Positions 1 to 11,954 of a stretch of 64,000 nucleotides of DNA are shown here, piece after piece. This DNA comes from Terfezia claveryi (taxonomy: Eukaryota > Ascomycota > Pezizomycetes > Pezizales > Pezizaceae): assembly GCA_015179025.1 (NCBI GenBank), contig WHUX01000072.1, positions 186,001 through 250,000 of the forward strand, read 5' to 3'. The position numbers were made by a program, and so were the translations under genes. Under the pieces are notes generated by a model. It did no database searches. It was not told where the DNA came from and saw nothing but the letters and a program-made list of their open reading frames with translations. How positions within the stretch are numbered: the first letter of the stretch is position 1; each line of letters starts with the position of its first letter.

Positions 1-995
1 AGCACTCTCTCCGCATATCAAGATCTAGCCCACCCTGGATAATGCAAAACAGGTTTTGTGTTTCAGGGTTCTTGTGAGCGGCAATACAGCGATCTAGCCA
101 TCGTATTGATCTATGCATTGCCTCTCGCATCCTCTCGTGGTCCTGCGACGTCGTGACGATCACATCATCGAGTTGCATGAGGATGTCGCTGCCGATGCTG
201 TTTTGCAGGGAGATGGATGCTTCGGGGGTGAGGAGCATGGGGGTGCCGTCGTGCGGGCTAAGAAAACGCACACCGTCTTCAGTGACGGTGGCGAGTTCTA
301 AGAGGGAGACCATTTGGAACCTGGAAAAACATCAGTCATCCCGGTCAATTAGGAGGAGCGAGAATATCGAATTTTGAAAAGAAATAATTATAAAACCGAC
401 CCACCGCTATCTAATCCCTTCCCAATGCACCACCCCATAGTAACAGTTAGCCCAGCGCCCCCCAAAACGACCACAGTATAAAGTGCTCACTTACCAGTAA
501 GTATATTCCAGTTCCATCCCTGCAGTTTATGCGCACCTCCAATCTCATCTAGCACCTTCTGCCCTGGTTTCAATCCCCTGAATCCAATCCATGATCAGCC
601 CTTTCCACTCCATCATATAGATCCATGCCCTCCTATTTAAATAATCCAAAAGGCAGACCTACAGATGGTAAGTATTATTCAAGCACAGCCTACACCCCAC
701 ACTTTCTAGCTGCTCTGCCGTCAGCCCCTTCAGACTTGCCTGTGTCGCAACCGGCATATACAGTGGTGTCTGCACCGTTCCATGGGGAAGCTTCAATGTC
801 GCTGCGCGGGCTTTCGTCGTCTATTCCCCAACCCCGAAAGTCAGTTATATGTTTAGGTGGGATGGGATGGTCGGGTAAATGAGGTGCGTAGGTAGGCTAA
901 GTACGTACGGAGCATTTTGCGACGAGGTCGAAAGTGAGCGCTGAGGGCATCGGCTTGAATGCTTGGGAAGCCATGGCTCTGAGGGCGTTTTGCAT
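1..995 (-). CDS. Queuine tRNA-ribosyltransferase catalytic subunit (TGT), C-terminus beyond window
   Basis: This enzyme exchanges guanine for queuine at wobble position 34 of tRNAs with GUN anticodons (Asp, Asn, His, Tyr); in eukaryotes it works as a heterodimer with a QTRT2-type subunit, which is not in this window. I read five exons on the minus strand: 995-909, 820-663, 577-495, 410-401 and 320 to the window edge. The spliced protein shows the family blocks in order: [61 protein letters not shown] and [10 protein letters not shown]. The nucleophile region (DCVFPTRTAR in relatives) lies beyond the edge. Exon 4 is only 10 nt but supplies the essential DSGG; without it the frame is lost. In-frame ATGs at 995, 974 and 950 are all possible starts; 995 gives the longest product. 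The identification is strong. The exact start is not certain. Confidence 0.93.
401..410 (-). other. 10-nt microexon encoding the TGT active-site DSGG
   Basis: On the minus strand, ATAGCGGTGG is flanked by ATTAG upstream and GTCGGT downstream. Joined to the exon ending ACT-G (495) and the exon beginning G-TTC-CAA (320), it reads T-D-S-G-G-F-Q-M, the invariant TGT motif. The Asp corresponds to the active-site Asp102 of the Zymomonas enzyme. Direct joining of the flanking exons would delete DSGG and shift the frame. The downstream donor is non-optimal (GTCGGT). Confidence 0.85.
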
Positions 996-2683
996 AGGCG
1001 AGGGTGGGGTTGGAACTGGTTTCTTAAAATATGTAGGGTGAATGCCATACAGCTGCGCAAAGGTTCAAAGGGTCGAAGTTGCGGCGGAGTACGTGCGGGG
1101 ATTCAGGGTAATTACTCGCGGGAGCCAACATAAGATTTATAATTAAGCATCAATAAAGAGAACGGAATCCCTCCCATATTCCAGCCCGGATAATCGAGTT
1201 TCCGAGTGAGAACACGAGGAGCAAGCATACGAGAGCTTGACGAAGAGGAAGGAGCACCAGAGAAGCAGCGTACGATCGTGCATCATATTATTATGGTCCA
1301 AATCTTCGGGAGCAGCTTCCAATCCTCATACTTCCCACAATAGTACATAAAGGTATAGGTAAAGTATTTCTTGTGATCTAGCACTCAACCGACAGGCTCC
1401 AGAAAGCCTCCGCGCGCGGCTAGGAAATTTCAAAAACTTGTGGCTAACCCCATATACATACAGTCCCATTCAGGAACTGTTTGCGCTGGCTGGAAATAGT
1501 CCCTTTATGTAGCACACCTGAACTGGTTATGCGCATCCCCATTTATGCATCCCGGAGTTCTTGAATGTAACTGTATATCTCCCAAGTTATGGCTCCCCCT
1601 CGAAACATTGTTATTACATGCCCGGAGATGTCCACACCATGTGGCATAGTTAATTCTACCCTCATCTGCTGAGTCTAGGAGAGCTGTTAATTATGCTGGC
1701 GAGATTGGGGACGCCTTGCTTCTTACTCACATATTATCCCAACCCAAGTTCTTGCAAGCTTCCTCTTACATACTATTTCTACACTCTCGTATAGCCAATT
1801 ACCACCAAATGGCGTGTGGGGCAGCTGGGCTGCCCACACATGTTGATTATACTGGTGGCCAAAGGTCCGACTCCCACCCAAGCCTTCTGCATGCTCATAA
1901 AGAGACAAAGTCGGCCGGTGACCCCTTGCAGTGGTGCATGAACCCAGTCTGTAAACAAAGCTCCAGAGTGCAAGTCATGGCACTGTGGAGATGCCCTCCA
2001 ACGGCTACGGTCCAGGTAGGCAAGCCAGGCGTAGTTCTGTTGAGCGTTTGTAAAGTCGAATGGGGCGTGGGAGGGAGCAGGCAGCGTATAAGAACTATAC
2101 AGCATTAGCAAACTCAATCAAAAGAACGCGCAAACAACAAACACTAGCACTCCTCCTCTTTCCCCCCCAGCGGGACTTTAACTGGCAGCTTGTGATATGG
2201 TTTCCTCCCAGCTGGCAGAATGCTCTGCTGTATTCCTGGTGCTGCAGATACGGAGCCGGCATGCGACCATGCTGCAACCAGCGTAGCCTCCCGCCCCAAG
2301 CCCCGCCCTTGCTGTGGCTGCCGGCCAACCTCCACACGCAAGAGAGATCGGTTCCCGACTCTGTTTGGAAAATCTCAAGTTACACGTTCTCCTGCCATCG
2401 TGTCGAACGCGACCTGTACAGTATCACTCCCCCGTCCTCCACCCCCCTCCAGCACCGTACCTGACGGCACCCCGAGCTTCTGCTGCTGCTGCTGCAAACC
2501 TTTCAAACCTTGACGCTCACTCTGCTTACCCGCATGTCTCAGCAGGCCCTTGGACGGCTACTACTACGTTTCCTGAGCGAGGACAACACTTCTTCGACAA
2601 CCTCACAAACCCAGCTTGATACACCTACTTAGTAAACGCCCGAATCAGCAAACAAACGCCACCCGCCCCTTGAAATACTTGCA
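996..2683. other. Divergent intergenic region between TGT and NOT2
   Basis: This 1.7 kb region must hold the promoters and 5' leaders of two divergently transcribed genes. The NOT2-proximal half (about 2130-2640) is rich in C and T, with short CT tracts, as is common upstream of fungal housekeeping genes. The open frames here on both strands overlap one another and resemble no family I know. One copy of the recurrent motif TCAGGGTAA is at 1103-1111. Confidence 0.6.
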
Positions 2684-4122
2684 ATGAATCGTCAAGGTTC
2701 GTTACCGAAACCCTCTCAGCGGCGCACTATTATTTTGCTCCCGAAACTCAAACTCAAACCATCAAAAACCCGGTGGCAGAATTCCCCACTGTGTCGCTAA
2801 CTACATCGCTATGGCTCCCTTTCTTCAAAATTTAGGCCCTGGCCCACAATCAATGAGATCCCTAGGCTTCTCCACAGCATCATCAACGAGACTACCGAAT
2901 GGCAAGTTAGGTTCGTTAGAATAGTCGTCTATCACAACATCCGAATACACTTTAGTTTGTTGGACATACTGGGCTAGGGAGACAGAATAAAGTGGCTGAT
3001 GAGAGATGGTTTCGGCCTCACTGTGTAGGACCTGGATGGGGCCCCCCGGGTGTACCAACTCCACAGCCACGACCGAGCTTAAACAGCCTTTCCTTTTCGC
3101 AATCAGTGAGCGGTTTGTCACAGCCGGCTACACCGTTGGATCTGAGGTATGCTATCTGAAGCTATGGAGACACAGACAATCGACAGTCCCCCACCCCTTC
3201 ATTCATTCAGATGCAACCAGTTTCCCTATATGAGGAACTGTTTTGCTATACAATGTGCTAATTTAATATTGACTGTAATAGTGAGTTTCCTGCTCTAGGG
3301 CCCCAAGGAACCAGCCAAGCAGCGCAGGCCTGGAATAGAATAAGTACGCAGTCACCAAGTCAAAGCCGCCCGACGGAGGATCTATTCCAAGGGCACCTTG
3401 GGGGATCAGGAAGTTTGGATGACTATAGGCTGCCAACACACCATCAGCAGCAACAGCAGCAGTCTTCATTGATGCTCCAGAATAGTCTAGACGAATTTCC
3501 AGCACTACCACGATCTCAGAACGGCCAGCACCTGGATTTGACGCAGCCAGAAGGTCAACAACAAGCAAGGAACGCATTCATGGTAGGGGGGATAGGAGCT
3601 CTGGTTGGACAGCAACAGCAGCACCAAAATCAACAGTCACAGGCACAGGCTCGCCAGCAGCAGCAGCAACAATCAGCAGCACTACGGCAGTCTGTCCTAT
3701 CTCCGCCTAGTATGCAGAATGGTGGTCAGCACTATTACCCTCGGACCTCTGGCGGGCAAGGTTCCGGATCAGGTGGAGTGGCTAACAAAGTTGCGTTATC
3801 AGTTGGCGCGCCTTCGCAAACATCGAGGCTGTTACCGAATGATATGATGCTCCAGCAAGGACAGCAGCAACAGCCTCCGCAACAGCAGAATCTAAATAAC
3901 TCGATAGGGGAGCAAGAAAAGAAGCAGGTTCGAGATATCTTGCTTGTAGTGGGAGCTGGGGAGTATTTCTAATTTTTTTTGGGGTGCCAGGCAATGGGGA
4001 AGTCGGTTAATCCTATGGGAATCAATGGCGCCCCTGGGCTACAGCAGAACCTGAATTCCAATGTCCCGTCTCAACAGCCGCCGATACAATCGCAGAATCA
4101 ACAGCAACAGCAGCAGCAGTTA

Positions 4123-4154
<32 letters not shown>

Positions 4155-5157
4155 AACGCAGTTGTCGAATCAGCTTGGACCGATACAGCAAGTATCGCAG
4201 CAACGGCCGGCTGGTCTGGGAGTCCCAAATAATGGGATAACAGATCGATCACTGGCCGCGTATGGCGAGGCGCAGCGAATAGGGATGGGAACTCTAAATG
4301 GAATGACTGATTCGGACCGATATGGCCTCAATGGCTTAGCGGAATTGATAAATGGGGAAAATCAAGATACGGCGATGCTAGCGTTGGGGACGGATTTGAC
4401 GCAGTTGGGACTAGATCTTAGTCAACCTGAGTAAATACCCCCTGTCTTGGATCATGAAGTTGGCTTTTTTGGGAGGAAGGACATTGTTTGCTTGGTAGAC
4501 AGGCTAACTGGGGTAGCTCTAGTAATGTACCGTTATGGGCAGGTTTTGCATCACCGTTTGCAGATCTAGAATCGAAAGCGATAGAGCCGGAGTTCACAAT
4601 ACCACAATGCTACTCTGTCAATAACATCCAGCCGTTAAGCTCCAAAGTAGCAAATTTCTCTGACGAGACGCTGTTTTACATTTTCTATACTATGCCGCAA
4701 GATATAATGCAGGAAGTGGTAGCGTCTGAGTTGTATGTATCTAGTATATCTAGAAGCCGAAGGGGAGGTTACTAATCCCCACTACAAAGAACATCACGAA
4801 ATTGGCGTTATCACACCGGTGTGCGGTTATGGTTAACAAAAGAAAACGGCTCGACGCCAACCCAGCTCACGGATACCTCGGAAAAAGGGACATATATTTT
4901 CTGGGACCCATCAATCTGGGATAGGCATCGTGTAAGATATTTGACCCCTCACCCCAACCCCCCATATACACTGCATCTGCTCCATTCTGCTTCCCATACC
5001 TGCTTACCCTGTACATTACCCAAGCCGTCCTTTTCATAATCCGTTTGGTTTGTGTTTTGTTCTAAGAAAACGATACCCGTCTTTTGCGCGTGTTTTGTTG
5101 CGGAATTACCAGATTTCGGACTATATTGTCGACTATGACCTTCTCGCCATGAGTTAA
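2684..5157 (+). CDS. NOT2: CCR4-NOT complex subunit NOT2 (CDC36)
   Basis: NOT2 binds the NOT1 scaffold together with NOT3/5 and is needed for deadenylation-linked mRNA decay and transcription control. Eight exons are read: 2684-2696, 2836-2910, 3029-3146, 3282-3927, 3991-4430, 4499-4732, 4790-4931 and 5113-5157, giving 570 residues. The N-terminal part is low complexity with the family signature PATPLDLSEFPAL, followed by glutamine-rich stretches (nt 3439-3460, 3607-3675 and 4090-4160). ALGTDLTQLGLDLSQPE leads into the NOT-box domain: FASPFADLE, FSDETLFYIFYTMPQDIMQ, SRNWRYHTGVRLWL, KGTYIFWDPSIWD and the terminal DYIVDYDLLAMS. The start codon lies in a 13-nt first exon. Donors after exons 1, 2 and 4 begin GTTCG, a shared deviation from GTAAG; the intron at 4733-4789 has a TACTAAT branch site. 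The family call is secure. The first exon and the 3928-3990 intron are the least certain parts. Confidence 0.92.
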
Positions 5158-6245
5158 ATTCGCTTCTGCAATTTTCTTGCGGGTTTGAAACACGGTCATT
5201 CACGAATGATTACTAATTAATCACTTGGGCTGGGTGACAGAGGGAATGGATACTGGATTATACGATGCTGGAAAAGCGTAAGGTTTAGGAACCTTCGCCG
5301 AGGCCGAGGATGGGATAGGTGAGGGGAAAGAGAAGGAGAGCTTTTTTGTTTGCACGAAGTAGCGTGGAGATGATTTGATATGGAAATCATACGAGGGTTT
5401 GGCTTACTTGTTTTGTATGGCTTGAAACGGAGATTTGTGACTGAACATTTATTTTGTGGAGTTGAGAAGAGCCCCATACATCCACATGATTATGTGCGGC
5501 GGAATATGAGAACTTAGCCCCTCGCCGATTTGATTGGCGCTATCTGGCTCTGCAGATTCTAAAGGTTCTCTTTTGAGTGATGTGATATTGTGCTCTTGTT
5601 TGAGCTTCAGTGGAATAGGGAGTTTTAATCTCGCTACTGGTAGCAGTAAACATCTATCTGTACTGGGAGTTGTGAACGATCGGATATTGAGGGTAATCAC
5701 CCTGTGCTTCAAAAAAGCACAACATACGTAATGCACTTTTAGTCGTTAGATGCGGCTTGCGTTAACAAACGAATATACCTAGCTATACATGAGTGTCTAG
5801 TGTGCCTTGAAGAGGAGTCTTTGTACCGTTATTGTTGTATGTTCACGTTGGGGGTGTACGTTAGCGTCGGCGTTGGCATACGTCGACATTTAGCATCTGC
5901 GGGGTGAAAGATTTCTGATGCCAACAGGATTGATAGATTTCAGTTATTCATACATGCATAGATATATGATTTGGGGTAGCGTGAATTAAAAAGTAATCTC
6001 ATAAGCTCGGCGATCTGATGATTTATGAGGTTGTCTATATTTATTTATTATACTTGCACTATAGTGTACCTACTGTGCTGTACTATGTTCAATATCTGTC
6101 TTATTCTACTATAACATAGATAGAAATGTAATTTAAGGACTTGGGTACAGATATAGGTAATAGAGGATTAGATTTTTAATTTGGTGTAAGATGAGGGTAA
6201 TAATGTTTTTAGACCCCATTCTCAAAGCAAATGGCCTTTGATACC

Positions 6246-6271
6246 TAGTCTGGTTGGCACAACACCCTCCT
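6246..6271 (+). repeat. Partial copy of the TTGGCACAACACCCTCCT hairpin repeat
   Basis: The stretch TCTGGTTGGCACAACACC and the following CTCCT match the left arm and loop of the hairpin at 45462-45509 with one mismatch (TCTGG against TCTAG). The right arm is missing here: the sequence diverges after CTCCTGTG. This indicates a dispersed short repeat family, present here as a broken copy. Confidence 0.6.
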
Positions 6272-6792
6272 GTGTTTGAAACCATATCTAGTAGACCTCT
6301 ATTGCAATACTCAGTGTACTATGTATAGCATTGGGGCTGTTTGGTTGATGGAAGGGTGAAGTTTGTTTGTTTTGGGGAGGAGGGGGGAAGTGGCAGGTCC
6401 TGGAATCGGATATACCTTGAGCTGAGGTTTTTTGGGAGAAACGCCCCAAACGCCATAATCGGGACAACTTACCCATTATTGAGCCCAAATCGCCATTAAT
6501 AGTCCTCTTTAATCCCTTCAAACAATTGCGTTTCATCCCGAAAGCAAATCCAATCCCCCCTTTCAGATAACGCCGCCGGAAAAAAAGAAAAAAAAAAGGA
6601 AACGAAAAAAAAAAAAAAAACGAATCTAATTTCATAGCGACCCTCCTGAAAAGTCAAGGTCTGTTTTAAGCTCTTTTCATGCTTTCCTTAGACCGTTTAT
6701 GTCCATCCATTCATCTTGAACATTCAAAGAATCCCCCACATGTGCTTGAAAGTTTCACATAGCCCCCAGACAGTGAGTGATAGACTACAATG

Positions 6793-6796
<4 letters not shown>

Positions 6797-6833
<37 letters not shown>
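6797..6833. repeat. (CA)n dinucleotide microsatellite
   Basis: An uninterrupted CA repeat of about 18 units lies in the intergenic region between NOT2 and the Hrq1-like gene. It is likely length-polymorphic. Confidence 0.95.
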
Positions 6834-6835
<2 letters not shown>

Positions 6836-8451
6836 TGTAAAGAAAGCTGATGGAATCTCCCTCCCGTGGAATATATTCTTCTTTTTGATATGTACACACG
6901 GACGATAACAGCCTATGCTTTGTTCGAGTAACTGTAAACATACGTGTTCCTACATTCCTCCCCCTGATGGCACGCAGTCCTGTGATGCAAAACCAGCAAA
7001 GAAACGGCTCAACAGCGGCAACGAAATACGATAGATCAGGGTAACGGAAGGGAGCAGAGCGATTGACGAATAGAACAGAACTATAGAACACAATAAATAA
7101 TAGATTTACCAATGAATGACCCAGTCAAGGGGTATGTCGCTCACAGCTGCCCCTGGTTTATTCATATAAAATATTCGAGTTACATATGGTAATACTTGCA
7201 GTTAAGCTCTGCCTTCTTTATATCTTCTTATCTACTCTCTATTATTATGGGTTGGATTTACAACATACATTTTTTTAATAAAATAAAAATTATTGCAATT
7301 TTATTTATGATCTGTTGATACTTTCGTATGTTAATAAATTAAGCATTTCAGATTATTCCTAAAGTATCGGTGACAACAATTAGAGTAGAAGTTTTCGCAA
7401 CACCGGTTAGTTATAGATGCCTGGTGAACTGTGGTTTACCAAGCAGTTAGAGTACAGTACTTATCTAAAATATCAAACTCTAAGCCCCGTAAGGTCCGTA
7501 TTGGGTAAAGGTTATCGGGTTTAGCAAAATATCAAACTGCAAAAGTATGAGGTTTGTTGTAGTACTGTATTGTGCCATTTGATCTCCCACAACGCTGTAA
7601 AATACCATCTACCTACCTGTTGTATAATTCTAGGTAGAAAACCTGCTTCGTTTTGGTTTTTTTAAAATCAAGAACTTGGAGCAGCTTAGCAATCTGCATA
7701 TAAAACAGTACCTACCTGTTATTAAAGAAAGTACCGCTTTGCACCTGACCTGGATTCTCTAAGTGAGGAATAAAGCCTGGATTTTTTCTAGTATAAAAAT
7801 CAATCTTGCAACAAGATGTAGACAAAAGATATTATAATTATGATTGCTCCAAATTTCACTGAATTCCACATAACGTATCGTATCGATATTCAGCATAAGA
7901 TGGTCGATATCGCCTGAGCAATAAGGGCCCACTTACTTTCCAAATACCCATTGGATAGGGTTGCGGATTTTTAGGGCAGCAGTAAACTCAGTATCCCTCT
8001 TCCCTAGGTATTCCATTCATCATCAGAGATGCAGTGATGAGTTGTTAACGTCGCCAGCATGTACTTCACAATTCTCCCTTGTTCAATGTCTGCCGTCTCC
8101 CACTAATCAACAGGAAGGGTATATGATGTGGATAAGGCCGTCAGAATAACTTCTTAGGGTGTTTTTTGAGTGTCGCTGAATGTTTTGTTCGATTGAGATT
8201 TACCAAATTGAGGAATTATATTAATTGCCCGCGGCCGGCACAGAACATATATGCCTTCAAACAAATACTAAGGGGTATTACATAACAGAAATATGTACAG
8301 AGAGTATACCCGTTAATCAAACTGACAAAACAAAAAAAAAAAAAAAAAAAAAAAGGAATGGAACGTTGAATGGGGGTCAAATTGTAGGGTCAGAAAACCT
8401 CCAAACTCAAGGCTGAATAAGTTTTACTCAGCAGATTGAGACAAACTCTGT

Positions 8452-8472
8452 TACCCTGACGTTACCAGGGTA
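8452..8472. repeat. Short inverted pair of the TACCCTG motif
   Basis: TACCCTG (8452-8458) and its reverse complement CAGGGTA (8466-8472) are separated by 7 nt, about 80 bp beyond the stop codon of the Hrq1-like gene on its 3' side. It contains one of ten window copies of TTACCCTGA. It could be a hairpin in the 3' UTR or part of a degraded mobile element. Confidence 0.5.
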
Positions 8473-8552
8473 CAGGGGGAAAAGTGTTGTAGCCTGACGT
8501 CTACTAATTCTAGCTACATATCACCTAGATTGTTTCCAATCATTCACATAAA

Positions 8553-11500
8553 CTAGGCGGCTGCGTTTTTGACACCGCCCTCAAGCACCTCGCCGATGAA
8601 CACTACCGGGACTAGATCACGACTTCCCCATTCCACCTCCCTCCCCCGCAGTACCGTCAAGACTATCTCCGCCCCCTTCTTACTCACACCCTGGTCACCC
8701 TCATAACACCTGCCTACCTCCTTCTGCCCACTTCCCAGTGGCCACCTTCCCCCCACCGCCCCAATACATCTCTCACACCCATCCTCCCCAGCACAGCCAC
8801 ACCGCTCCACCTTCTCTAGCCCCTTTCCTATCCACCCTTCCACATCCTCAAAGACTCTCCACCCCATCCCGCCTTCGCCGCCTCCAGAATCCCAGAAGAT
8901 CATCTCCGCTCCGCCACCGAGTTTCACGCGACACTTTACCCTGACTTTGCCTGGAAGGAGGGCGCCTTGGATGGCATGCTCTGCGGCATGGACCGCAGCG
9001 AGCGGGTCGATGCCGTGCGAGGTAAGCAGGTCGGGGAGGTATGGTGGGAGATCGAGCCACGTCCCGGATACAAAGCGGTGCGGAAGCTCGACCGTGGGGG
9101 TATCGATTGACTCTAGGATATGTGGTGGGGATGGCGGGGGAGGGATCCGGTTATACCCGTATAAAACGGTCGAGAGCCGTATAGCGCCATTCGAGACAGT
9201 GATTGTAGTTGGCTTGGAATTAATCGCATGAGGTGGTGGGAGAGTTATGACCCGTGAGGCGTCGGTCCTGTACGGCCAGACTTCGGTGTGGTCTCGGGGG
9301 ATAGTGATGTAATTCACACTTACCCGCTCCACACGGGCAATGTAGTTGTCTATGTCGAGATGTCGGACGAGGTAGGTCCGGCCCTGGTGGAGATATACTG
9401 CGCCAGTGTAGACTGTGAAACTCGCCCGCGCGGGCTCAAGTTCTTCTAGAATCTCGTTACGGTGGGAGGTTACATCCACAATATTGATTTTATTTTGATC
9501 GTCTGTATCCCTAATTGCCACTCTTCTTGCTGGCTGAGGAAGGAACCGTTGGTGAGGATGATAGTAGTGGTGTCTTTCGATTCCCGGAGATACATCCGGA
9601 TCTCCCTTCTGCAGCCTTTCCTCACAGAACTTCCCCAGCCCCCGCAGAGGGGCAAAAAACTTCTCATCTCTTCCTGGATGTATCGGTGATTCCAAAGCTG
9701 CGCACTGTAAATGTCCTTCCGCCACACCTTCATCACCCCATATATCCACCTTAACACGCGCGTTCGGTGCGCTCATCAACTCCCCGGGTTTATTCATATA
9801 ATACCTATCCATCGGCGCCCCACTTCCCATCAACACAGCCAGTGAATCCCTATTCCTTCTTCCCGCTCGGCCACTCTGCTGCCTCATCCCCGCAACCGAG
9901 TACGGAAACCCAACCATCACTACAGCGTCCAGACTCCCAATATCTACGCCCAATTCCAGCGCTGTCGTAGCGATAATGCACAGTAGTTTCCCTTGGAACA
10001 TATCATTCTCTATCTGCCTGCGGTCTTGTGGTGTATACCCACCACGATAGGCCATAACTCGATCTGCAATTTCAGGACGCCCAAGACGGATAATCTCCGT
10101 ACGGAGTGCGGTGAGGAGGAGTTCAGCAGATTTACGCACGCGGGCGAAGGCAATTGTGCGGACACCACGAAGGATAAGGTGCATGAGGAGATGGGCAGAT
10201 TCGGTGATTATATCTGTGCGCGGACCAATAGGTTTATGCGTGGGGTCTTTTAGGGGTGGATCCCAGCACAGGAATTGTTTCGTGCCAGAAGGAGAGCCAT
10301 CAATGGAGATATGCGTGACTTCTGCGAGGCCAAATATCGTTTTCATATGCTGTCTGGGGTTAGAGATGCGGACTGGGTGGGGATAGGGTAGGAAAAGGGA
10401 AATACCTCCTCAGGATTAGCGACGGTGGCAGAACAGGATATAAACCTAATATCTTCGTTCCCTACTACGGCACAAAGGCGCCTTAGTCGACGCATAATGA
10501 ATGCCATATGTGCGCCAAACTGGTTATTATAGACATGCAACTCTACCCAGATCCCCAATATCAGTCCACAACAATCTCTTCTTACCCTCTTCCCGGGGAA
10601 CACAGAACCCACCATCCACAATCACGAACTTCAGCTCCCTAAAGAAGCTCCTCCATAGCCCTTCATTCGGCAACACTGCTACATGAAGCATATCTGGGTT
10701 GGTGAAAACCACGGATGCCCTTTCCCTGACTTCCCTCCTCTCCTCAGGCCCCATATCCCCATCGAAAGTGCCCACTTCTACCCCTTCCAATGGCGTCCCA
10801 CCTTCTCCCATCCAGCTCAGTAACTCCTTTAACCCACGGAGCTGATCTTGTGCAAGTGCTTTTGTAGGGAAAATATACATTGCCTTGGTGCGCCGGTCAC
10901 GCCCGATAGCATGTAGGACAGGGAGCTGGTATATCAAACTCTTTCCTGAACTTGTAGAGGTCGAAACTATCACATCCTCTCCCCCGTGAATGGCATTGAG
11001 CGCAGCAGCCTGATGGCTGTAGAGGCGAGTGATACCCCGGGCGTTATAGAGCGCATTAACCAAACCTTGTGATAACAAGAATGTTAAATCTCCAAATTCT
11101 GGCCCCCTTGCTGGAATTGTAAAATGTCCACCCGGGACAATCTGGTCGTGGTAGAATTCCCTCGTATGTTTAATCTCACTCAAGATCTCGGTTATCGACT
11201 TCCTCTCAATTGGAATCTCCGGGGGGATTGTGCTCTCTGGGGAAGTCGGCGTCGGGGAAATCTCCTCTGACAAGTATTGTGACACTGGCATATGTGCAGC
11301 ACATCCCTTTCTGAACACCTCCACCGGGTCCTGCAAACCTTCCTTCGCACATTTTTCCAAAAACCCATTCACTGCATTAGTAAACCGCTCGTTCCGTCTA
11401 TTTATAACCTTCATCATTTGCGCCTGTGTCATCTCCACCGTATCTCCAGACTTGGTTTTCTTCCTCCCACCGTCCGCCCCATCTACAAATTCAAACAGCA

Positions 11501-11954
11501 ACGCCATTCCGCCCCTGGCTTTGCCTTTATCGTCATCCCATTCCTCCTCCTCACTGCAATTGGTCCATTCGAGCCTTATCCCTCTTGGCCCAATTAAGCT
11601 CTTCACCTCCACTACCTCCTCCACGCTTAGCTCTCGCCGGATCCGCCCCTCAACGGCAGCTTTAATAGTCTCGAATGTCGTAGCAAGGTGTTTCCTCGTA
11701 CAGCAGAAAGTGTAAACCAAGTTTAATGCACTGTGAGTCTGCGAAAGTCGTTTGAAATGTTGTGGCCAGGGAAGTGGTGCAGCTGTCGGAACAGGTGTTG
11801 ATTCTTCTTCTTCGCCCTTCTTGATTTCTTTAGATTTGGTCTCCTTCTCTTGAGGGCGGGTTCTTTTGCCCTTCCCTTTCCTCTTGGTTTCGGCCACGCC
11901 GTCCACCTCCTTTACATCCACGTCCTCGGTTGCCTTTCGCTTTCGAGGTGGCAT
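8553..11954 (-). CDS. HRQ1: Hrq1-like RecQ-family/DUF1998 ATP-dependent 3'-5' DNA helicase
   Basis: Hrq1 is the fungal RECQL4-related helicase that acts in interstrand crosslink repair and telomere maintenance. Three exons (11954-10613, 10542-10406, 10349-8553) encode 1091 residues. The first ~60 residues are a basic/acidic tail rich in Lys and Glu that could carry a nuclear localisation signal. The helicase core shows SHQAAALNAI (motif Q/I region), Walker A STSTSSGKS at residues 331-339, PTKALAQDQL, Walker B DELH created at the exon 1/2 junction, SCSATVANP (motif III), TTALELGVDIGSLD (motif V) and QQSGRAGRRNRDS (motif VI). The C-terminal DUF1998 region keeps a CxC...GCxxC...C cysteine set (CGC, GCERC, GRC), with an insertion before the last cysteine. 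Choosing the donor at 10612 restores DELH; a stronger-looking donor 27 nt downstream would insert nine residues there. Confidence 0.92.

Larger units (their letters stand above)
5158..8552. other. Convergent intergenic region, repeats only
   Basis: This 3.4 kb stretch between the 3' ends of NOT2 and the Hrq1-like gene is AT-rich, especially 5980-6200 and 7200-7900. I see no credible coding gene. It contains poly-A/T runs (6588-6620, 8333-8354), a (CA)n microsatellite, a partial copy of a hairpin repeat (6246-6271), and two copies of the TTACCCTGA motif (7036-7044 and 8451-8459). Confidence 0.6.

Noticed and set aside
1716..2464. Multiple open frames upstream of NOT2
   Set aside because: Mutually overlapping on both strands, no conserved motif; promoter/leader region.
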